DNA of 64,000 bases from an uncultured Paraglaciecola sp. (GCF_937123705.1 NZ_CAKZKO010000091.1:1-64000), one strand, 5' to 3'. Shown: positions 13,819 through 26,264, counted from the first letter of the stretch. The notes: a model not told the origin generated them from the sequence alone. Program-made: numbers and translations.

Positions 13819-15102
13819 TTATTGGTGACAAATGGTTGCAAACCGTTCGAAATAATCAGGAAAGGTTTTCGCAGTGCAACGTGGATCGTTAATAGTGACC
13901 GCGGTATCGCTTAAGGCCACCAATGAAAAACACATTGCGACTCGATGATCGTTGTACGTATCAATTGCTGCATGCTGCAACTGTTGTGGCGGGGTGATAC
14001 GAATAAAGTCATGCCCTTCTTCTACTGTTGCCCCCACTTTACGCAGCTCACAACTCATAGCGGCGAGTCGGTCTGTTTCTTTTACGCGCCAATTATAGAT
14101 ATTTCTGATTGACGTAGTGCCTGATGCAAAAAGTGCCGTGGTGGCAATAGTCATGGCGGCGTCGGGTATGTGATTCATATCTAAATCGACGGCCTTTAAC
14201 GGGGCACTAGTGACTTCAATAAAGTCATCTTGCCAATTTACTTTGGCCCCCATCTTTTCTAACACTTCAGCAAAACGAATATCCCCTTGAATACTATTTT
14301 TACCTATGCCAGTGACTTTAACGGTACCGCCTTTTATGGCCCCTGCCGCCAAGAAATAGGAGGCCGACGAGGCATCACCTTCTACCATAAAGTGTCCAGG
14401 AGACTGATATTGCTGCGTCCCTTTAACAATAAATTGCTGATAGTTTTGATTGTCAACCTCAATACCAAACTGCGCCATAGTGTGCAGGGTAATATCGATA
14501 TAAGGTTTAGATACTAGCTCGCCACTAATAACAATAGTGGTATCTTGTTCAAATAACGGCGCACTCATCAGCAATGCGGTAAGAAATTGGCTCGAGACAC
14601 TACCATCAACAGTTACAGTGCCACCTTGTAAGGCATCCCCTTTAATTGACAAAGGCGGATAATCGGCATTTTTTAGATAAGCAATTGAGGCTCCAGCTTG
14701 GTGCAAAGAGTCCACTAAAGCCCCAATAGGACGCTCTTCCATGCGAGGTTCACCCGTTAGTTCAAACTCCCCTTTACTACAAGCTAAAGCGGCACATAAC
14801 GGGCGCATGGCTGTACCAGCATTGCCTAAAAATAAACTCACAGGCTCAGTGACATTAAATACCCCAGCATTACCTGTTACCCAGCACTGGGTTTTACAGT
14901 CAGACAAGCGATAATGCACATTCAACTTAGTGAGTGCATTTAACATATGATGAATATCTTCACTGTCTAGCAAGTTTGTTAAATGGGTTTCCCCCTTCGC
15001 TAGTGCCGCCAGTAATAATGCGCGGTTAGACAAACTTTTTGAACCTGGGACATTGACGGTGCCATTAACCTGACGAATGGGCGTAAGATGCAATTGATCC
15101 AT
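13819..15102 (-). CDS. aroA: 3-phosphoshikimate 1-carboxyvinyltransferase
   Basis: [41 protein letters not shown]-like motif. Confidence 0.98.
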   Translation of the reverse strand: MDQLHLTPIRQVNGTVNVPGSKSLSNRALLLAALAKGETHLTNLLDSEDIHHMLNALTKLNVHYRLSDCKTQCWVTGNAGVFNVTEPVSLFLGNAGTAMRPLCAALACSKGEFELTGEPRMEERPIGALVDSLHQAGASIAYLKNADYPPLSIKGDALQGGTVTVDGSVSSQFLTALLMSAPLFEQDTTIVISGELVSKPYIDITLHTMAQFGIEVDNQNYQQFIVKGTQQYQSPGHFMVEGDASSASYFLAAGAIKGGTVKVTGIGKNSIQGDIRFAEVLEKMGAKVNWQDDFIEVTSAPLKAVDLDMNHIPDAAMTIATTALFASGTTSIRNIYNWRVKETDRLAAMSCELRKVGATVEEGHDFIRITPPQQLQHAAIDTYNDHRVAMCFSLVALSDTAVTINDPRCTAKTFPDYFERFATICHQ

Positions 15103-16199
15103 TATTTGTGTCTCCTCGCGAAATCTCGCATAAATTGGGTAAGTGCCAGCACCCCTTCAATGGGCATAGCATTATAAATGCTGGCTCGCATGCCACCGAC
15201 ATTTCGATGACCTTGCAGTGCGGCTAAGCCTGCACGCTCTGATCCAGCAAGAAAACTAGCGTCTAATTCTGTATTAGGAAGTTGAAAGGTGATGTTCATT
15301 TTTGAACGAAAATCTGGGTGTACATTATTTACATAAAAGCCACTTTGATCGATGCATTCATATAAAAGTGTCGCTTTTTCACTATTTTGTTGTGCAATAC
15401 TTTCAACCCCGCCTTGAGATTTTAACCATTTAAACACTAACCCAGCTAAGTACCATGAGTAAGTGGGCGGTGTATTATACATAGAGCCATGCTTAGCCAT
15501 GGTTTTGTAGTGCATAAAAGTTGGGGTTTCAGGCATAGCAAAATCTAAAAGATCGTCACGTACTATCACTACCGATAAACCAGAAGGTCCGATGTTTTTT
15601 TGGGCTCCCGCATAAATCGCCCCAAACTTGGATACATCTATTGGCTTAGATAAAATATTAGACGACATATCTACCACTATAGGCACATCACCACTTTGTG
15701 GAATGTGGTTGATTTCAATTCCATCCACGGTTTCATTGGCGCAGTAATGAAAATAGGCACTGTTTGGCGATATTTGTGCTGCGGTGATGGGCGGCACTGT
15801 GCTTAATCCGTCTTGTATCGTCACATCTGCAACAACATTGGTTTTTAAATATTTATTAGCTTCAGCAATGGCACTTTTAGACCAAGAGCCGGTCAGTAAG
15901 AAGTCCGCTGAATCGCCTCTTTTTTGAAGATTCATGGGAACGGCTGAAAACTGACCACGACCACCGCCATGGGCAAACAACACTTTGTAGTTATCAGGAA
16001 CGGCCAATAATTCTCGAAGATCTTGCTCAGCGCTTTCGGCCATCGCAATATACTCTTTGCTGCGATGGCTGATCTCCATCACAGAGCGGCCCATGCCTTG
16101 CCAATTTAAAAACTCCTCTTTGGCCTTTACCATCACTTCTTTAGGTAACATGGCGGGACCTGCACAGAAATTAAAAATATTTGTCATTTTTTTTACCAA
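15102..16199 (-). CDS. serC: Phosphoserine aminotransferase
   Basis: [32 protein letters not shown]. Confidence 0.98.
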   Translation of the reverse strand: MVKKMTNIFNFCAGPAMLPKEVMVKAKEEFLNWQGMGRSVMEISHRSKEYIAMAESAEQDLRELLAVPDNYKVLFAHGGGRGQFSAVPMNLQKRGDSADFLLTGSWSKSAIAEANKYLKTNVVADVTIQDGLSTVPPITAAQISPNSAYFHYCANETVDGIEINHIPQSGDVPIVVDMSSNILSKPIDVSKFGAIYAGAQKNIGPSGLSVVIVRDDLLDFAMPETPTFMHYKTMAKHGSMYNTPPTYSWYLAGLVFKWLKSQGGVESIAQQNSEKATLLYECIDQSGFYVNNVHPDFRSKMNITFQLPNTELDASFLAGSERAGLAALQGHRNVGGMRASIYNAMPIEGVLALTQFMRDFARRHK

Positions 16200-16240
16200 A
16201 AAAAACGAGCGGCATTAGCCACTCGTTATTGTTTCTAATT

Positions 16241-16367
16241 TATACCTTTCATCCTTGAAACTGCACCTTTGTTGACTGCATTCATTGGCCCCAATCACTT
16301 AGTTAACTAAGCTCATGGGGTCTCATTCATTTGCCGCCGCCGTGCAATTCTAATGATTTTGGGTAAA
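16241..16367 (-). repeat. ERIC-like repetitive element
   Basis: Termini tatacc../..gggtaa; core ccccaatcacttagttaactaagctcatgggg; inner cttagttaactaag palindrome; matches remembered ERIC1R/ERIC2 primer regions and the ~127-bp ERIC length. Confidence 0.8.
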
Positions 16368-16445
16368 CAAGGGGTCGCTGCCCAAATATTAACACCCATA
16401 AATCAGTGAGATCCCATATCTTTCAATATAAAAATTTGAACTCTC

Positions 16446-19133
16446 TTATTCGTCTTGGTTTTCTTCAGCATCATCTGCGGTGTTTTCAGTAACGTCCACT
16501 GTGGTTACTTCAGACGTTTCAGCTTCGACCTGTTGCACTTCAAGCTCTTCTATTTCGTCGATACGTTGTAAACCTACAACGTGTTCGCCTTCAATAGTTC
16601 GAATTAGGCGCACACCCTGAGTATTACGGCCCACAGTTGAGACTTCTTCAACTCGGGTTCTCACTAAGGTGCCTTGGTCGCTGATAAGCATAATTTCATC
16701 GCTATCATTAACCTGTACAGCGCCTACTACTTTACCATTGCGTTCAGACACTTTGATAGACACCACACCTTGAGTAGCACGACTCTTAGCAGGATAATCT
16801 ACAACAGGCGTTCGTTTTCCAAAGCCGTTCTCGGTAGCGGTTAGGATCGCACCTTCACCTTTAGGCACAATCAAAGACACCACTTTCTGCCCTTCTTGTA
16901 AACGTATACCACGTACACCTGTGGCCGTTCTACCCATAGGTCGTAAGGCTAACAACTCTTCACCGGTTTCAGGATCCAGTTTCACATTGCCTGTTTCTGC
17001 GTCTCGTTGTTTTTCGTTAAAACGTACCACTTTGCCTGCGTCAGAGAACAACATAATATCATCATCACCGTGAGTGATGTCTACACCTATCAACTCATCG
17101 CCTTCATTTAAGTTAACCGCAATAATGCCGTTCGCTCTTGGACGCGAATAAGAGGTAAGTGCCGTTTTCTTCACCGTGCCGTTTGCAGTGGCCATTAATA
17201 CATATTTACCTTCTTCAAATTCTTGAATTGGTAATATAGCCGTAATTCGTTCACCATCTTCAAGAGGAAGAATATTCACTATAGGTCGGCCACGGGCGTT
17301 TCTGCTGGCAAGGGGCAATTGATACACTTTGAGCCAGTACAAACGACCTCGTGTCGAGAAGCACAAAATATGATCATGGGTATTGGCCACCAGTAACTTT
17401 TCAATGAAATCTTCGTTCTTCATCTTAGTGGCTGACTTACCACGACCACCACGACGCTGGGATTCATAATCATTGAGTTTTTGATATTTCACGTAGCCTT
17501 CACGAGACAAGGTCACTACTACTTCTTCGCGCTCAATCAAGTCTTCAATATCAATATCATGGGAGGCGGCAGTGATCACAGTACGGCGTTCATCACCGTA
17601 TTCCTCACGAATTTTTTCTAGCTCTTCGCGGATCACTTCCATTAAACGCTCTGGGCTACCTAAGATATGCAATAGTTCCGCAATAACATCTAGTAACTCT
17701 TTGTATTCGGCTAAAATTTTGTCGTGCTCTAAACCTGTTAGTTTGTTTAAACGCAGGTCAAGAATAGCTTGAGATTGTTGTTCGGTTAGATAATACAAGC
17801 CGTCACGAATACCATACTGCGGCTCTAACCAATCTGGTCGTGCGGCATCGTTACCGGCACGCTCTAACATCTCAGCTACATCACCTAATGCCCAACCTTG
17901 AGCGGTTAAGGTCACTTTCGCTTCAGCGGGACTCTTAGACGCCTTGATCATCGCAATGATAGGGTCGATATTAGCCAGCGCGATAGCTAATCCTTCAAGA
18001 ATATGGGCTCGCTCACGGGCTTTTTTCAGTTCAAACACCGTGCGTCGTGTCACTACTTCGCGGCGATGCAACACAAATGCTTTTAAGATATCCAGTAAAT
18101 TAAATATCTTAGGCTGGGTTTTATCTAGGGCCACCATATTAATACCAAACACAGTTTGCATTTGGGTTTGGGCGTACAACTGGTTTAACAATACTTCTGC
18201 AGATTCGTTGCGTTTTACTTCAACCACAATACGCATGCCGTCCTTATCAGACTCGTCACGTAGTGCAGAAATTCCTTCAATTTTTTTCTCTTTAACCAAT
18301 TCGGCAATTTTTTCAATCAATCGCGCCTTGTTCACTTGATAAGGTATTTCGTGAACAATAATGGTTTCTTTACCGCTATCTTCGGTTTCTATTTCGGCAC
18401 GAGCACGCATATAAATTTTGCCACGACCAGTGCGATAAGCTTCTTCGATGCCTTTTCTGCCACTTATAAAGGCGGCAGTTGGGAAATCTGGTCCAGGAAT
18501 GTGTTCAATCAGCTCTTCAATGGTTAAGTCAGGATTATCCACCAAAGCAATACAACCATTGACTACTTCTGTAAGGTTATGAGGCGGTATATTGGTTGCC
18601 ATACCTACTGCAATACCTGAAGAGCCATTAACTAACAAATGTGGCACTCGAGTAGGCAATACGTTGGGAATATATTCTGACTCGTCGTAGTTTGGTACAA
18701 AATCGACGGTTTCTTTTTCTAAATCAGATAATAATTCGTGGGCAATTTTTGCCATACGAATTTCGGTATAACGCATAGCGGCCGCTGAGTCACCGTCAAC
18801 CGAACCAAAGTTACCTTGGCCATCAACTAGCATGTACCTAAGTGAAAAAGGTTGGGCCATACGTACTATAGTATAGTATACAGCGGAGTCACCGTGGGGG
18901 TGATATTTACCTATTACGTCACCTACTACACGGGCAGATTTCTTATAAGGTTTATTAAAATCATTTTTTAATTCGTTCATGGCAAATAAAACCCGGCGAT
19001 GCACCGGTTTTAAGCCATCTCGTACATCAGGCAGCGCCCTGCCAACAATAACGCTCATCGCATAGTCGAGATAAGAGTTTTTAAGTTCTTCTTCTATATT
19101 AATTGGAAGAATTTCATGGGCGTGATCAGTCAT
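16446..19133 (-). CDS. gyrA: DNA gyrase subunit A
   Basis: [52 protein letters not shown]; GyrA box QRRGGRG. Confidence 0.99.
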   Translation of the reverse strand: MTDHAHEILPINIEEELKNSYLDYAMSVIVGRALPDVRDGLKPVHRRVLFAMNELKNDFNKPYKKSARVVGDVIGKYHPHGDSAVYYTIVRMAQPFSLRYMLVDGQGNFGSVDGDSAAAMRYTEIRMAKIAHELLSDLEKETVDFVPNYDESEYIPNVLPTRVPHLLVNGSSGIAVGMATNIPPHNLTEVVNGCIALVDNPDLTIEELIEHIPGPDFPTAAFISGRKGIEEAYRTGRGKIYMRARAEIETEDSGKETIIVHEIPYQVNKARLIEKIAELVKEKKIEGISALRDESDKDGMRIVVEVKRNESAEVLLNQLYAQTQMQTVFGINMVALDKTQPKIFNLLDILKAFVLHRREVVTRRTVFELKKARERAHILEGLAIALANIDPIIAMIKASKSPAEAKVTLTAQGWALGDVAEMLERAGNDAARPDWLEPQYGIRDGLYYLTEQQSQAILDLRLNKLTGLEHDKILAEYKELLDVIAELLHILGSPERLMEVIREELEKIREEYGDERRTVITAASHDIDIEDLIEREEVVVTLSREGYVKYQKLNDYESQRRGGRGKSATKMKNEDFIEKLLVANTHDHILCFSTRGRLYWLKVYQLPLASRNARGRPIVNILPLEDGERITAILPIQEFEEGKYVLMATANGTVKKTALTSYSRPRANGIIAVNLNEGDELIGVDITHGDDDIMLFSDAGKVVRFNEKQRDAETGNVKLDPETGEELLALRPMGRTATGVRGIRLQEGQKVVSLIVPKGEGAILTATENGFGKRTPVVDYPAKSRATQGVVSIKVSERNGKVVGAVQVNDSDEIMLISDQGTLVRTRVEEVSTVGRNTQGVRLIRTIEGEHVVGLQRIDEIEELEVQQVEAETSEVTTVDVTENTADDAEENQDE

Positions 19134-19404
19134 ATACAGCCTTGTCCCTAGTCGTTATTATTGGAGTATCAATGTAGTAAAATGCGTATTTCAACAATAG
19201 GCTAATACCTATAATTGAGTTCACCTTTTCACCGATATTTATCTTTATTTTGAACCCTGCGATTCTAGCATCTACTAATTCAAATAAATAGCCACTAGTC
19301 GCTCATATAGTGTGCAAATGGACCTCAAAACCTCATATAGACGATTTTATTTGTTTAGATACTGGTATAAGCTAACGCCATAATAACAATCACAAACGCC
19401 TTAC

Positions 19405-20160
19405 ATGACCCAAACCATGACTAAATCCGTGAATCAATCGCAAAATGTTGACCATAATGAAATCCAAAAGTTTTCAGAATTAGCCTCAAGGTGGTGGGAT
19501 CTTTCTGGAGAATTCAAGCCTTTACATCAGATTAACCCTTTACGAACCGACTTTATTCAGCAACACAGTGGTGGACTTGAAGGTAAAAATGTTCTTGATG
19601 TTGGATGTGGCGGCGGCATTCTAGCTGAGAGTATGGCCCGACATGGTGCCCAAGTCACCGGAATAGATATGGGAGAAGCTCCCCTAGAAATAGCCAAGTT
19701 ACATGGCTTAGAGTCAGGTGTTAGAGTAGATTATCAGCAAACTACAGCAGAGCAATTTGCCGATGCTCATTCAGCCCAGTTTGATGTCGTAACCTGTATG
19801 GAGATGTTAGAGCATGTGCCTAACCCAAGTTCAGTGGTTGACGCCTGTTATCGCTTAGTTAAGCCAGGTGGTCATGTGTTTTTTTCTACTTTAAATAGAA
19901 ATATTAAGTCTTATTTAATGGCCATAGTCGGTGCTGAATATGTACTAGGTTTAGTCCCTAAAGGTACCCATCAACACGATAAATTTATCAAACCTTCTGA
20001 ATTGATATCTTGGATTGACAATACCCAGTTGTTAGTGAAAAGAATGACAGGCTTACATATGAATCCCATCAGCCAAGAATATTACTTATCGACACAAAAT
20101 GTTGACGTTAACTATATTATTCATTGTGTTAACAGTGATAGCCCAAATGGCAGTGTGTAG
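19405..20160 (+). CDS. ubiG: Ubiquinone biosynthesis O-methyltransferase
   Basis: [40 protein letters not shown]. Confidence 0.96.
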   Translation: MTQTMTKSVNQSQNVDHNEIQKFSELASRWWDLSGEFKPLHQINPLRTDFIQQHSGGLEGKNVLDVGCGGGILAESMARHGAQVTGIDMGEAPLEIAKLHGLESGVRVDYQQTTAEQFADAHSAQFDVVTCMEMLEHVPNPSSVVDACYRLVKPGGHVFFSTLNRNIKSYLMAIVGAEYVLGLVPKGTHQHDKFIKPSELISWIDNTQLLVKRMTGLHMNPISQEYYLSTQNVDVNYIIHCVNSDSPNGSV

Positions 20161-20817
20161 ATGTTAACAAATCCTGATGCAATATTGTTTGATCTCGATG
20201 GCACTTTATTAGATACCGCCAAAGACTTAGGTAACGCCCTTAACCATATTCTCAGTTCCCTGCAGCGTCCTACTGTGGCTTACGATACCTATCGCAATAT
20301 AGCCTCTGATGGGGCGAAAGGGTTACTCGAATTAGGTTTTGGGGAAGATCTCGAATCCTTTGATTTTGCAATGTTGCGTCAGCAGTTCTTGGATTATTAC
20401 GAAAACAATATCTGTGTGGATACTGAATATTTTACTGGGATTGAAACTGTGTTATTAACGCTCAATCAACAAAATATTCCTTGGGGCATAGTGACCAACA
20501 AACCTGAATTTTTGACCTTACAACTGCTAGAGTCGTTTCCCCTATTAAAAAATTGCTCGGTGATCGTCAGTGGCGATTCATTAAACAAACGTAAACCTCA
20601 TCCTTTACCTTTATTACATGCCGAACAAGCACTTGGCCTGTCATCACCAACGACTTGGTATATAGGTGATGCTCAAAGAGATATTCAAGCAGCTAATGCG
20701 GCCAATATGGTCAGTGTTATTGCCGAATATGGATACATCTCAGAAAGTCAACAAACGGACATATGGCATGCCGACCTGAGCATTGCTAAGCCTGACGATT
20801 TATTAGCCTATCTTTAG
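20161..20817 (+). CDS. HAD-superfamily phosphoglycolate phosphatase-like protein
   Basis: FDLDGTLLDTAKDL, WGIVTNKP, IGDAQRDIQAANAA. Confidence 0.88.
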   Translation: MLTNPDAILFDLDGTLLDTAKDLGNALNHILSSLQRPTVAYDTYRNIASDGAKGLLELGFGEDLESFDFAMLRQQFLDYYENNICVDTEYFTGIETVLLTLNQQNIPWGIVTNKPEFLTLQLLESFPLLKNCSVIVSGDSLNKRKPHPLPLLHAEQALGLSSPTTWYIGDAQRDIQAANAANMVSVIAEYGYISESQQTDIWHADLSIAKPDDLLAYL

Positions 20818-21045
20818 TTCAACATATCCACAGTGATTTTAAATAACCACGACATATAGTATCTATTGTCTATTTTTACCCCTATATATCGATAAATGAT
20901 AACCAAGTTTTTTTTACATTAAAAAAGTTTAATAGAAAAAATAAACTGATTTTCTGCTTGCATTCCCTTTAAACGAAACTCAAAAGGCGATTTTAGGTGA
21001 GTCACTACTAACCTATAAAAAACTCTATGCTAAACGCCCACAAAA

Positions 21046-21093
21046 CCACCATATATTGGGTTGCATTACTTCAAAAACCTCACTATCTTGTGT
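21046..21093 (+). promoter_or_regulatory. Pair of NrdR boxes upstream of nrdA
   Basis: ccaccatatattgggt (21046-21061, ~13/16) and cctcactatcttgtgt (21078-21093, ~11/16) vs ACACWATATATWGTGT; centres 32 bp apart. Confidence 0.65.
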
Positions 21094-21259
21094 TCCGTTG
21101 ATTGTGACAACACTATTTATACTAAAATAAAAAAAAACGAAAAGTGTGTTGCATTTAGCAAACTAATTGGGGCTTAGGGGAAAGCAGCGCTAACGATGCA
21201 TTTCACGCTAAATAAACGTCATCTATACGACTTAAAATAATAAAATTACGGCAAAAAAT

Positions 21260-23575
21260 ATGAATAATAATTTATACGTCACTAAACGTACTGGCGAGCG
21301 TGAGAATATTGACTTGGAAAAAATCCATAAAGTCATTGAATGGGCGGCCAAAGGGCTCAATAACGTTTCAGTTTCTCAAGTAGAAATAAAGGCTCACATT
21401 CAATTCTACGATGGCATTAAAACCGCCGATATTCACGAAACCCTAATACGCTCGGCCGCCGATCTTATCTCTACCGACTGCCCAGATTATCAATATTTAG
21501 CCGCACGATTAGCCATATTTCATTTACGTAAAAAAGCCTATGGCCGTTTTGAGCCACCGGTATTGAAAGATCATGTTAAAAGCATGGTGAACAAAGGCAA
21601 ATACGACCAACATATATTGCAAGATTATACTGAAGCCGAATTTGACGAAATGAATGACTATATCGACCATTGGCGAGATATGGACTTTAGTTATGCGGCG
21701 GTTAAACAATTAGAAGGTAAATACCTAGTTCAAAACCGTGTCACCGGCGAAATTTACGAAAGTGCGCAATTTTTATATATTTTGGTAGCCGCTTGTTTGT
21801 TTGCTAACTATGAAAAAGACGTGCGCATGGACTACATCAAACGTTTTTATGATGCTACGTCTAAGTTTAAAATTTCCTTACCCACACCTATTATGGCGGG
21901 TGTTCGAACCCCTACCCGTCAATTTAGCTCTTGTGTATTAATTGAAGCAGGTGACAGTCTAGACTCGATTAACGCCACAACCAGCGCCATAGTAAAATAT
22001 GTAAGCCAACGTGCCGGTATTGGTATTAACGCAGGGCGGATTCGTGCATTAGGTAGCCCTATTAGAGGTGGCGAAGCCTTCCACACTGGCTGTATTCCTT
22101 TTTATAAACACTTTCAAACGGCAGTGAAAAGCTGCTCCCAAGGTGGTGTGCGTGGTGGTGCAGCTACTTTGTTTTACCCACTTTGGCATTTAGAAGTTGA
22201 GTCACTACTGGTACTAAAAAATAACCGTGGTGTAGAGGAAAATCGGGTGCGCCACTTAGACTACGGTGTGCAATTTAATAAATTGATGTACACCCGCTTG
22301 ATCAAAGATCAACACATTACCTTATTTAGTCCATCAGACACCCCAGGGCTGTACGACGCATTTTTTGCCGATCAAGATGAATTTGAGCGTTTGTATGTGC
22401 AATACGAGCAAGATGAAAGCATCCGTAAAAAACAAATCAAAGCGATCGAATTGTTTAGTTTGTTTATGCAAGAGCGCGCCAGTACCGGGCGTATTTATTT
22501 ACAGAACGTCGATCACTGTAATACTCACAGCCCATTTAACCCAAAACTTGCGCCGGTTCGCCAAAGTAATCTGTGTTTAGAAATCGCCTTACCCACTAAA
22601 CCACTAGACAATGTCAATGATGAGAGCGGCGAAATTGCCTTATGTACCTTGTCTGCGTTTAACTTAGGTGCCATTGAGAGTGTCGATGAATTTGCAGAGT
22701 TATCTGATTTGGCGGTACGGGCTCTCGATAGCTTACTCGATTACCAAGATTACCCCGTTCCAGCTGCACTAAATGCCACTATGGGCCGCCGCACGTTAGG
22801 CATAGGCGTGATCAACTTCGCCTATTACCTTGCCAAAAACGGCGTGAAATATTCTGACGGCAGCGCCAACGGTCTAGTACATAAAACCTTTGAAGCCATG
22901 CAATACCACTTGATGCAAGCCTCCTGTAATTTGGCCAAAGAAAAAGGCGCCTGTCCTAAATTTGATGAAACCACCTATTTCCAAGGTTTAATGCCAATCG
23001 ATACCTATAAAAAGGATCTCGATAAAATTTGTGACGAGCCGCTGCACTGCGACTGGGATGCACTAAGAGCAGACATTAAACAATACGGCTTACGTAACTC
23101 TACCCTGTCGGCGTTAATGCCTTCAGAAACATCGTCGCAAATTTCTAATGCTACCAATGGCATTGAACCACCTCGTGGACATATCAGTATTAAGTCCAGT
23201 AAAGATGGTGTCTTAAAACAAGTGGTACCTGAATACGAAAGACTTAAAGACAAATACGAATTGTTATGGGATTTACCATCAAACGACGGGTATCTGCAAT
23301 TAGCAGGCATTATGCAGAAATTTGTGGATCAAACCATTTCTGCTAACACCAGTTACGATCCCAATAAGTATGAGGGCGGAAAAGTCCCAATGAAGCTGCT
23401 TATTCAAGACCTATTAACCAGCTACAAACTCGGCGTAAAAACCTTGTACTACCACAACACTCGTGATGGCGCAGACGATGCCACCCAGCAAGAGCTCACC
23501 AGTCAAAAATTTGTTCCACAAGAAGTCATAGTGGAAGAAGACGACGATTGCGCCGGTGGCGCGTGTAAAATTTAA
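21260..23575 (+). CDS. nrdA: Ribonucleoside-diphosphate reductase class Ia, alpha subunit
   Basis: ATP cone, NLCLEIALPTKPL, C-terminal DDCAGGACKI. Confidence 0.98.
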   Translation: MNNNLYVTKRTGERENIDLEKIHKVIEWAAKGLNNVSVSQVEIKAHIQFYDGIKTADIHETLIRSAADLISTDCPDYQYLAARLAIFHLRKKAYGRFEPPVLKDHVKSMVNKGKYDQHILQDYTEAEFDEMNDYIDHWRDMDFSYAAVKQLEGKYLVQNRVTGEIYESAQFLYILVAACLFANYEKDVRMDYIKRFYDATSKFKISLPTPIMAGVRTPTRQFSSCVLIEAGDSLDSINATTSAIVKYVSQRAGIGINAGRIRALGSPIRGGEAFHTGCIPFYKHFQTAVKSCSQGGVRGGAATLFYPLWHLEVESLLVLKNNRGVEENRVRHLDYGVQFNKLMYTRLIKDQHITLFSPSDTPGLYDAFFADQDEFERLYVQYEQDESIRKKQIKAIELFSLFMQERASTGRIYLQNVDHCNTHSPFNPKLAPVRQSNLCLEIALPTKPLDNVNDESGEIALCTLSAFNLGAIESVDEFAELSDLAVRALDSLLDYQDYPVPAALNATMGRRTLGIGVINFAYYLAKNGVKYSDGSANGLVHKTFEAMQYHLMQASCNLAKEKGACPKFDETTYFQGLMPIDTYKKDLDKICDEPLHCDWDALRADIKQYGLRNSTLSALMPSETSSQISNATNGIEPPRGHISIKSSKDGVLKQVVPEYERLKDKYELLWDLPSNDGYLQLAGIMQKFVDQTISANTSYDPNKYEGGKVPMKLLIQDLLTSYKLGVKTLYYHNTRDGADDATQQELTSQKFVPQEVIVEEDDDCAGGACKI

Positions 23576-23582
23576 ATTCATT

Positions 23583-23607
23583 CAGCTGCCTTGGCAGCTG
23601 TTTTTTT
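23583..23607 (+). terminator. Terminator-like hairpin between nrdA and nrdB
   Basis: cagctgc-CTTG-gcagctg followed by T7. Confidence 0.75.
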
Positions 23608-23641
23608 GCATAACTTGAATTATTAATGGCAACCACAGTTA

Positions 23642-24772
23642 ATGAAATATACAACTTTTAATCAAATAAGTAACAACCCTATGACCGAACCGATGTTCTT
23701 CGGTAACCCTGTCAATGTGGCCCGTTACGACCAACAAAAACACCCGATTTTTGAAAAATTGATTGAAAAACAAATCAGTTTTTTCTGGCGTCCCGAGGAA
23801 GTGGACGTCAGTAAAGACCGAGTGGATTTTCAAAAACTAAGTGACCCAGAAAAACACATTTTTACGTCTAACTTAAAATATCAAACTCTACTGGATTCGA
23901 TTCAAGGTAGAAGTCCCAACATCGCGTTTTTACCGATAATTTCAACCCCAGAACTCGAAACTTGGGTTGAAACATGGTCCTTTTTCGAAACCATTCATTC
24001 GCGCTCATACACCCATATTTTGCGTAATCTTTTCGGCGATCCCAGTAGCATTTTTGAAGACATTGTTGAAAATGAAGAAATCAAAAAGCGCGCAGCCGAT
24101 ATATCCAAATATTATGATGAACTCATTTTTGCCACACAGTTATGGCAAACCTTAGGCGAAGGCACTCATGTGATAAAAGGTGAAACTCACGTTATCACTA
24201 TGCGTGAACTTAAAAAGAAACTTTACCTGTGTATGAACTCGGTTAACGCCTTAGAAGCCATTCGATTTTATGTGTCTTTTGCTTGTACTTTTGCTTTTGC
24301 AGAGCGCGAGTTGATGGAGGGTAACTCTAAGATTATTCGCCTTATCGCCCGGGATGAAAACTTACACCTAACCTCGACTCAGCATGTACTCAATCTTTGG
24401 GCTAAAGGCAAAGACGATCCAGAAATGGCCGAAATTGCCGAAGAATGTAAAGAGCAAGCCACACAGATATTTTTGCATGCCGTTGAGCAAGAAAAACAAT
24501 GGGCAGGATTTTTATTTCAGCAAGGCTCTATGATAGGTCTGAATGAAGAAATTTTATGCCAATATGTGGAGTTTATTGCCAATCATCGCATGTCGGCTAT
24601 AGGGTTAGGCCAACCCTTTGACGTTAAAAGCAACCCACTACCTTGGATGAATAACTATTTAAGCTCTGACAACGTACAAGTGGCGCCTCAAGAGTCTGAA
24701 ATCAGCTCTTATTTAGTGGGTCAAATTGATTCAGAAGTGAGCTCTGATGATTTTGGTGACTTTGATTTATAA
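23642..24772 (+). CDS. nrdB: Ribonucleoside-diphosphate reductase class Ia, beta subunit
   Basis: [41 protein letters not shown]. Confidence 0.98.
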   Translation: MKYTTFNQISNNPMTEPMFFGNPVNVARYDQQKHPIFEKLIEKQISFFWRPEEVDVSKDRVDFQKLSDPEKHIFTSNLKYQTLLDSIQGRSPNIAFLPIISTPELETWVETWSFFETIHSRSYTHILRNLFGDPSSIFEDIVENEEIKKRAADISKYYDELIFATQLWQTLGEGTHVIKGETHVITMRELKKKLYLCMNSVNALEAIRFYVSFACTFAFAERELMEGNSKIIRLIARDENLHLTSTQHVLNLWAKGKDDPEMAEIAEECKEQATQIFLHAVEQEKQWAGFLFQQGSMIGLNEEILCQYVEFIANHRMSAIGLGQPFDVKSNPLPWMNNYLSSDNVQVAPQESEISSYLVGQIDSEVSSDDFGDFDL

Positions 24773-24791
24773 ACACTGATCTATCAAACAA

Positions 24792-25061
24792 ATGAACAAA
24801 AACAACGACAGTTTTATGGTAACCATAAAAGATCATAAAACTGTCCAACACTCCCCCCCAAACAGCCTATTAGAAAGCATTGAGCAACATAACATTGAAG
24901 TGCAATTTCATTGCCGTGAAGGATACTGCGGCGCCTGTAGAAGCAAACTAATTTGCGGTGAAGTTGAATACACCACCGATCCTTTAGCGTTTATCGACGA
25001 TGATGAAATATTACCTTGTTGCTGTGTACCTATTGGTGATATTGAAATAGCGCTTGGCTAG
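24792..25061 (+). CDS. yfaE: YfaE-type 2Fe-2S ferredoxin
   Basis: CREGYCGACRSKL...CCC cluster motif; follows nrdB. Confidence 0.93.
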   Translation: MNKNNDSFMVTIKDHKTVQHSPPNSLLESIEQHNIEVQFHCREGYCGACRSKLICGEVEYTTDPLAFIDDDEILPCCCVPIGDIEIALG

Positions 25062-25342
25062 CATTGAACTTCAACCTGACTTTAAGTCACAAATCCTCCA
25101 CTTTAATTGTACGGTCTAATAACACTATGTCGACTTAGTCGACGCTCTTTAACCTTTTGTTGTACCCTCGACTGAATACCTACCTATGACGTAGAAAAAC
25201 AGTAACTAGATTTTCATTACACAGCAAAAAACATGCTTAAATTTAAACACAATAATTCAAGTTTGGTAAAAATTGTCAACTTTATTTACACCATGAATAA
25301 TTTGAAATAATTAACGTTATGATATTAATCAATAATTTACAA

Positions 25343-25358
25343 TGGCTTGATTTATGCA
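25343..25358 (+). promoter_or_regulatory. Candidate sigma54 (-24/-12) promoter of PEP-CTERM gene
   Basis: TGGCttgatttaTGCA; GG-N10-GC, about 115 nt before ATG. Confidence 0.5.
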
Positions 25359-25472
25359 CTTTAAATGGATTATGCAAATACTATTCGATCTTGTTAGCCC
25401 CTGCTGTTCGCATAATGATTGAGGTATAACGCACTAGGACGATTAATAATTAATTAACTATTAGGAAAAATA

Positions 25473-26114
25473 ATGAATAATTTAGTTAAACAATATTTTC
25501 GCACTAAACTTGTCCCTTTGATTTCGGTACTGCTGTTTAGTCTGTCATTGGCGGCGCCAGCGTCGGCCACCTTAATTCAATTCGATTTCGGTGGCACGAT
25601 GAATAATAGCTCTCCTATTATCAATGATTACATTCCGGTTGGAACCATGGTAAATGGTAGCGCCATTGTGGATATTAGTGGCTCGGGTTTTACTCCAATG
25701 TTATCTTTGGTCAGCGCCTCGTTTGACTGGAACGATGGCACCCCTTATTCAGTCGATCTTATGGATGTTAGTATTGGTGGTTGGACTTCTGTAGGAACCA
25801 CTTATTTAGAGTATCGATTAAGATTTTCTACAGGGGCTTTTCCTACTATTAATGGGATTACAGGTAACTTTTTTGAATTTAGTGTTTCAATAAATCAAGA
25901 AGACGGTGATCTATGGAGTGACAGTTTCCTAAATGGCGCTATTGCTAGCAGCGGTTTTAGTGCTGGGTCGGGCAATATTGGGGTTCAATGCGGGCCTTGC
26001 ATAAGCACAACGTCACAATCCATTTCCTTAGTGCCAACCAACATACCGGAACCGAGTAGCCTCGCACTGTTGGCAATTGCTGTGTTGGGAATGATTAGAC
26101 TACGAAAAGCCTAA
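25473..26114 (+). CDS. PEP-CTERM sorting-domain secreted protein
   Basis: N-terminal signal peptide; C-terminus IPEPSSLALLAIAVLGMIRLRKA. Confidence 0.85.
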   Translation: MNNLVKQYFRTKLVPLISVLLFSLSLAAPASATLIQFDFGGTMNNSSPIINDYIPVGTMVNGSAIVDISGSGFTPMLSLVSASFDWNDGTPYSVDLMDVSIGGWTSVGTTYLEYRLRFSTGAFPTINGITGNFFEFSVSINQEDGDLWSDSFLNGAIASSGFSAGSGNIGVQCGPCISTTSQSISLVPTNIPEPSSLALLAIAVLGMIRLRKA

Positions 26115-26134
26115 TCAAACATAATTTATATTGG

Positions 26135-26156
26135 AGCCGGCCATCGCCGGCTTTTT
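26135..26156 (+). terminator. Rho-independent terminator
   Basis: agccggc-catc-gccggct followed by T run. Confidence 0.85.
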
Positions 26157-26264
26157 AATGCCTAAATGTTGAACTTTTCCCAATATTTCCCATGAAAATA
26201 TAGATGTTGTGTAATTTAATTGCAAAATGGGTTCATCTTATTCTGCACAGATGATTTGTCTAAA

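Noticed and set aside
17944-18339. 131-aa plus-strand ORF
   Set aside because: Antisense to gyrA, low-complexity composition.
20824-20832. DnaA-box-like atatccaca upstream of nrdA
   Set aside because: Single 8/9 match in AT-rich sequence; too weak alone.
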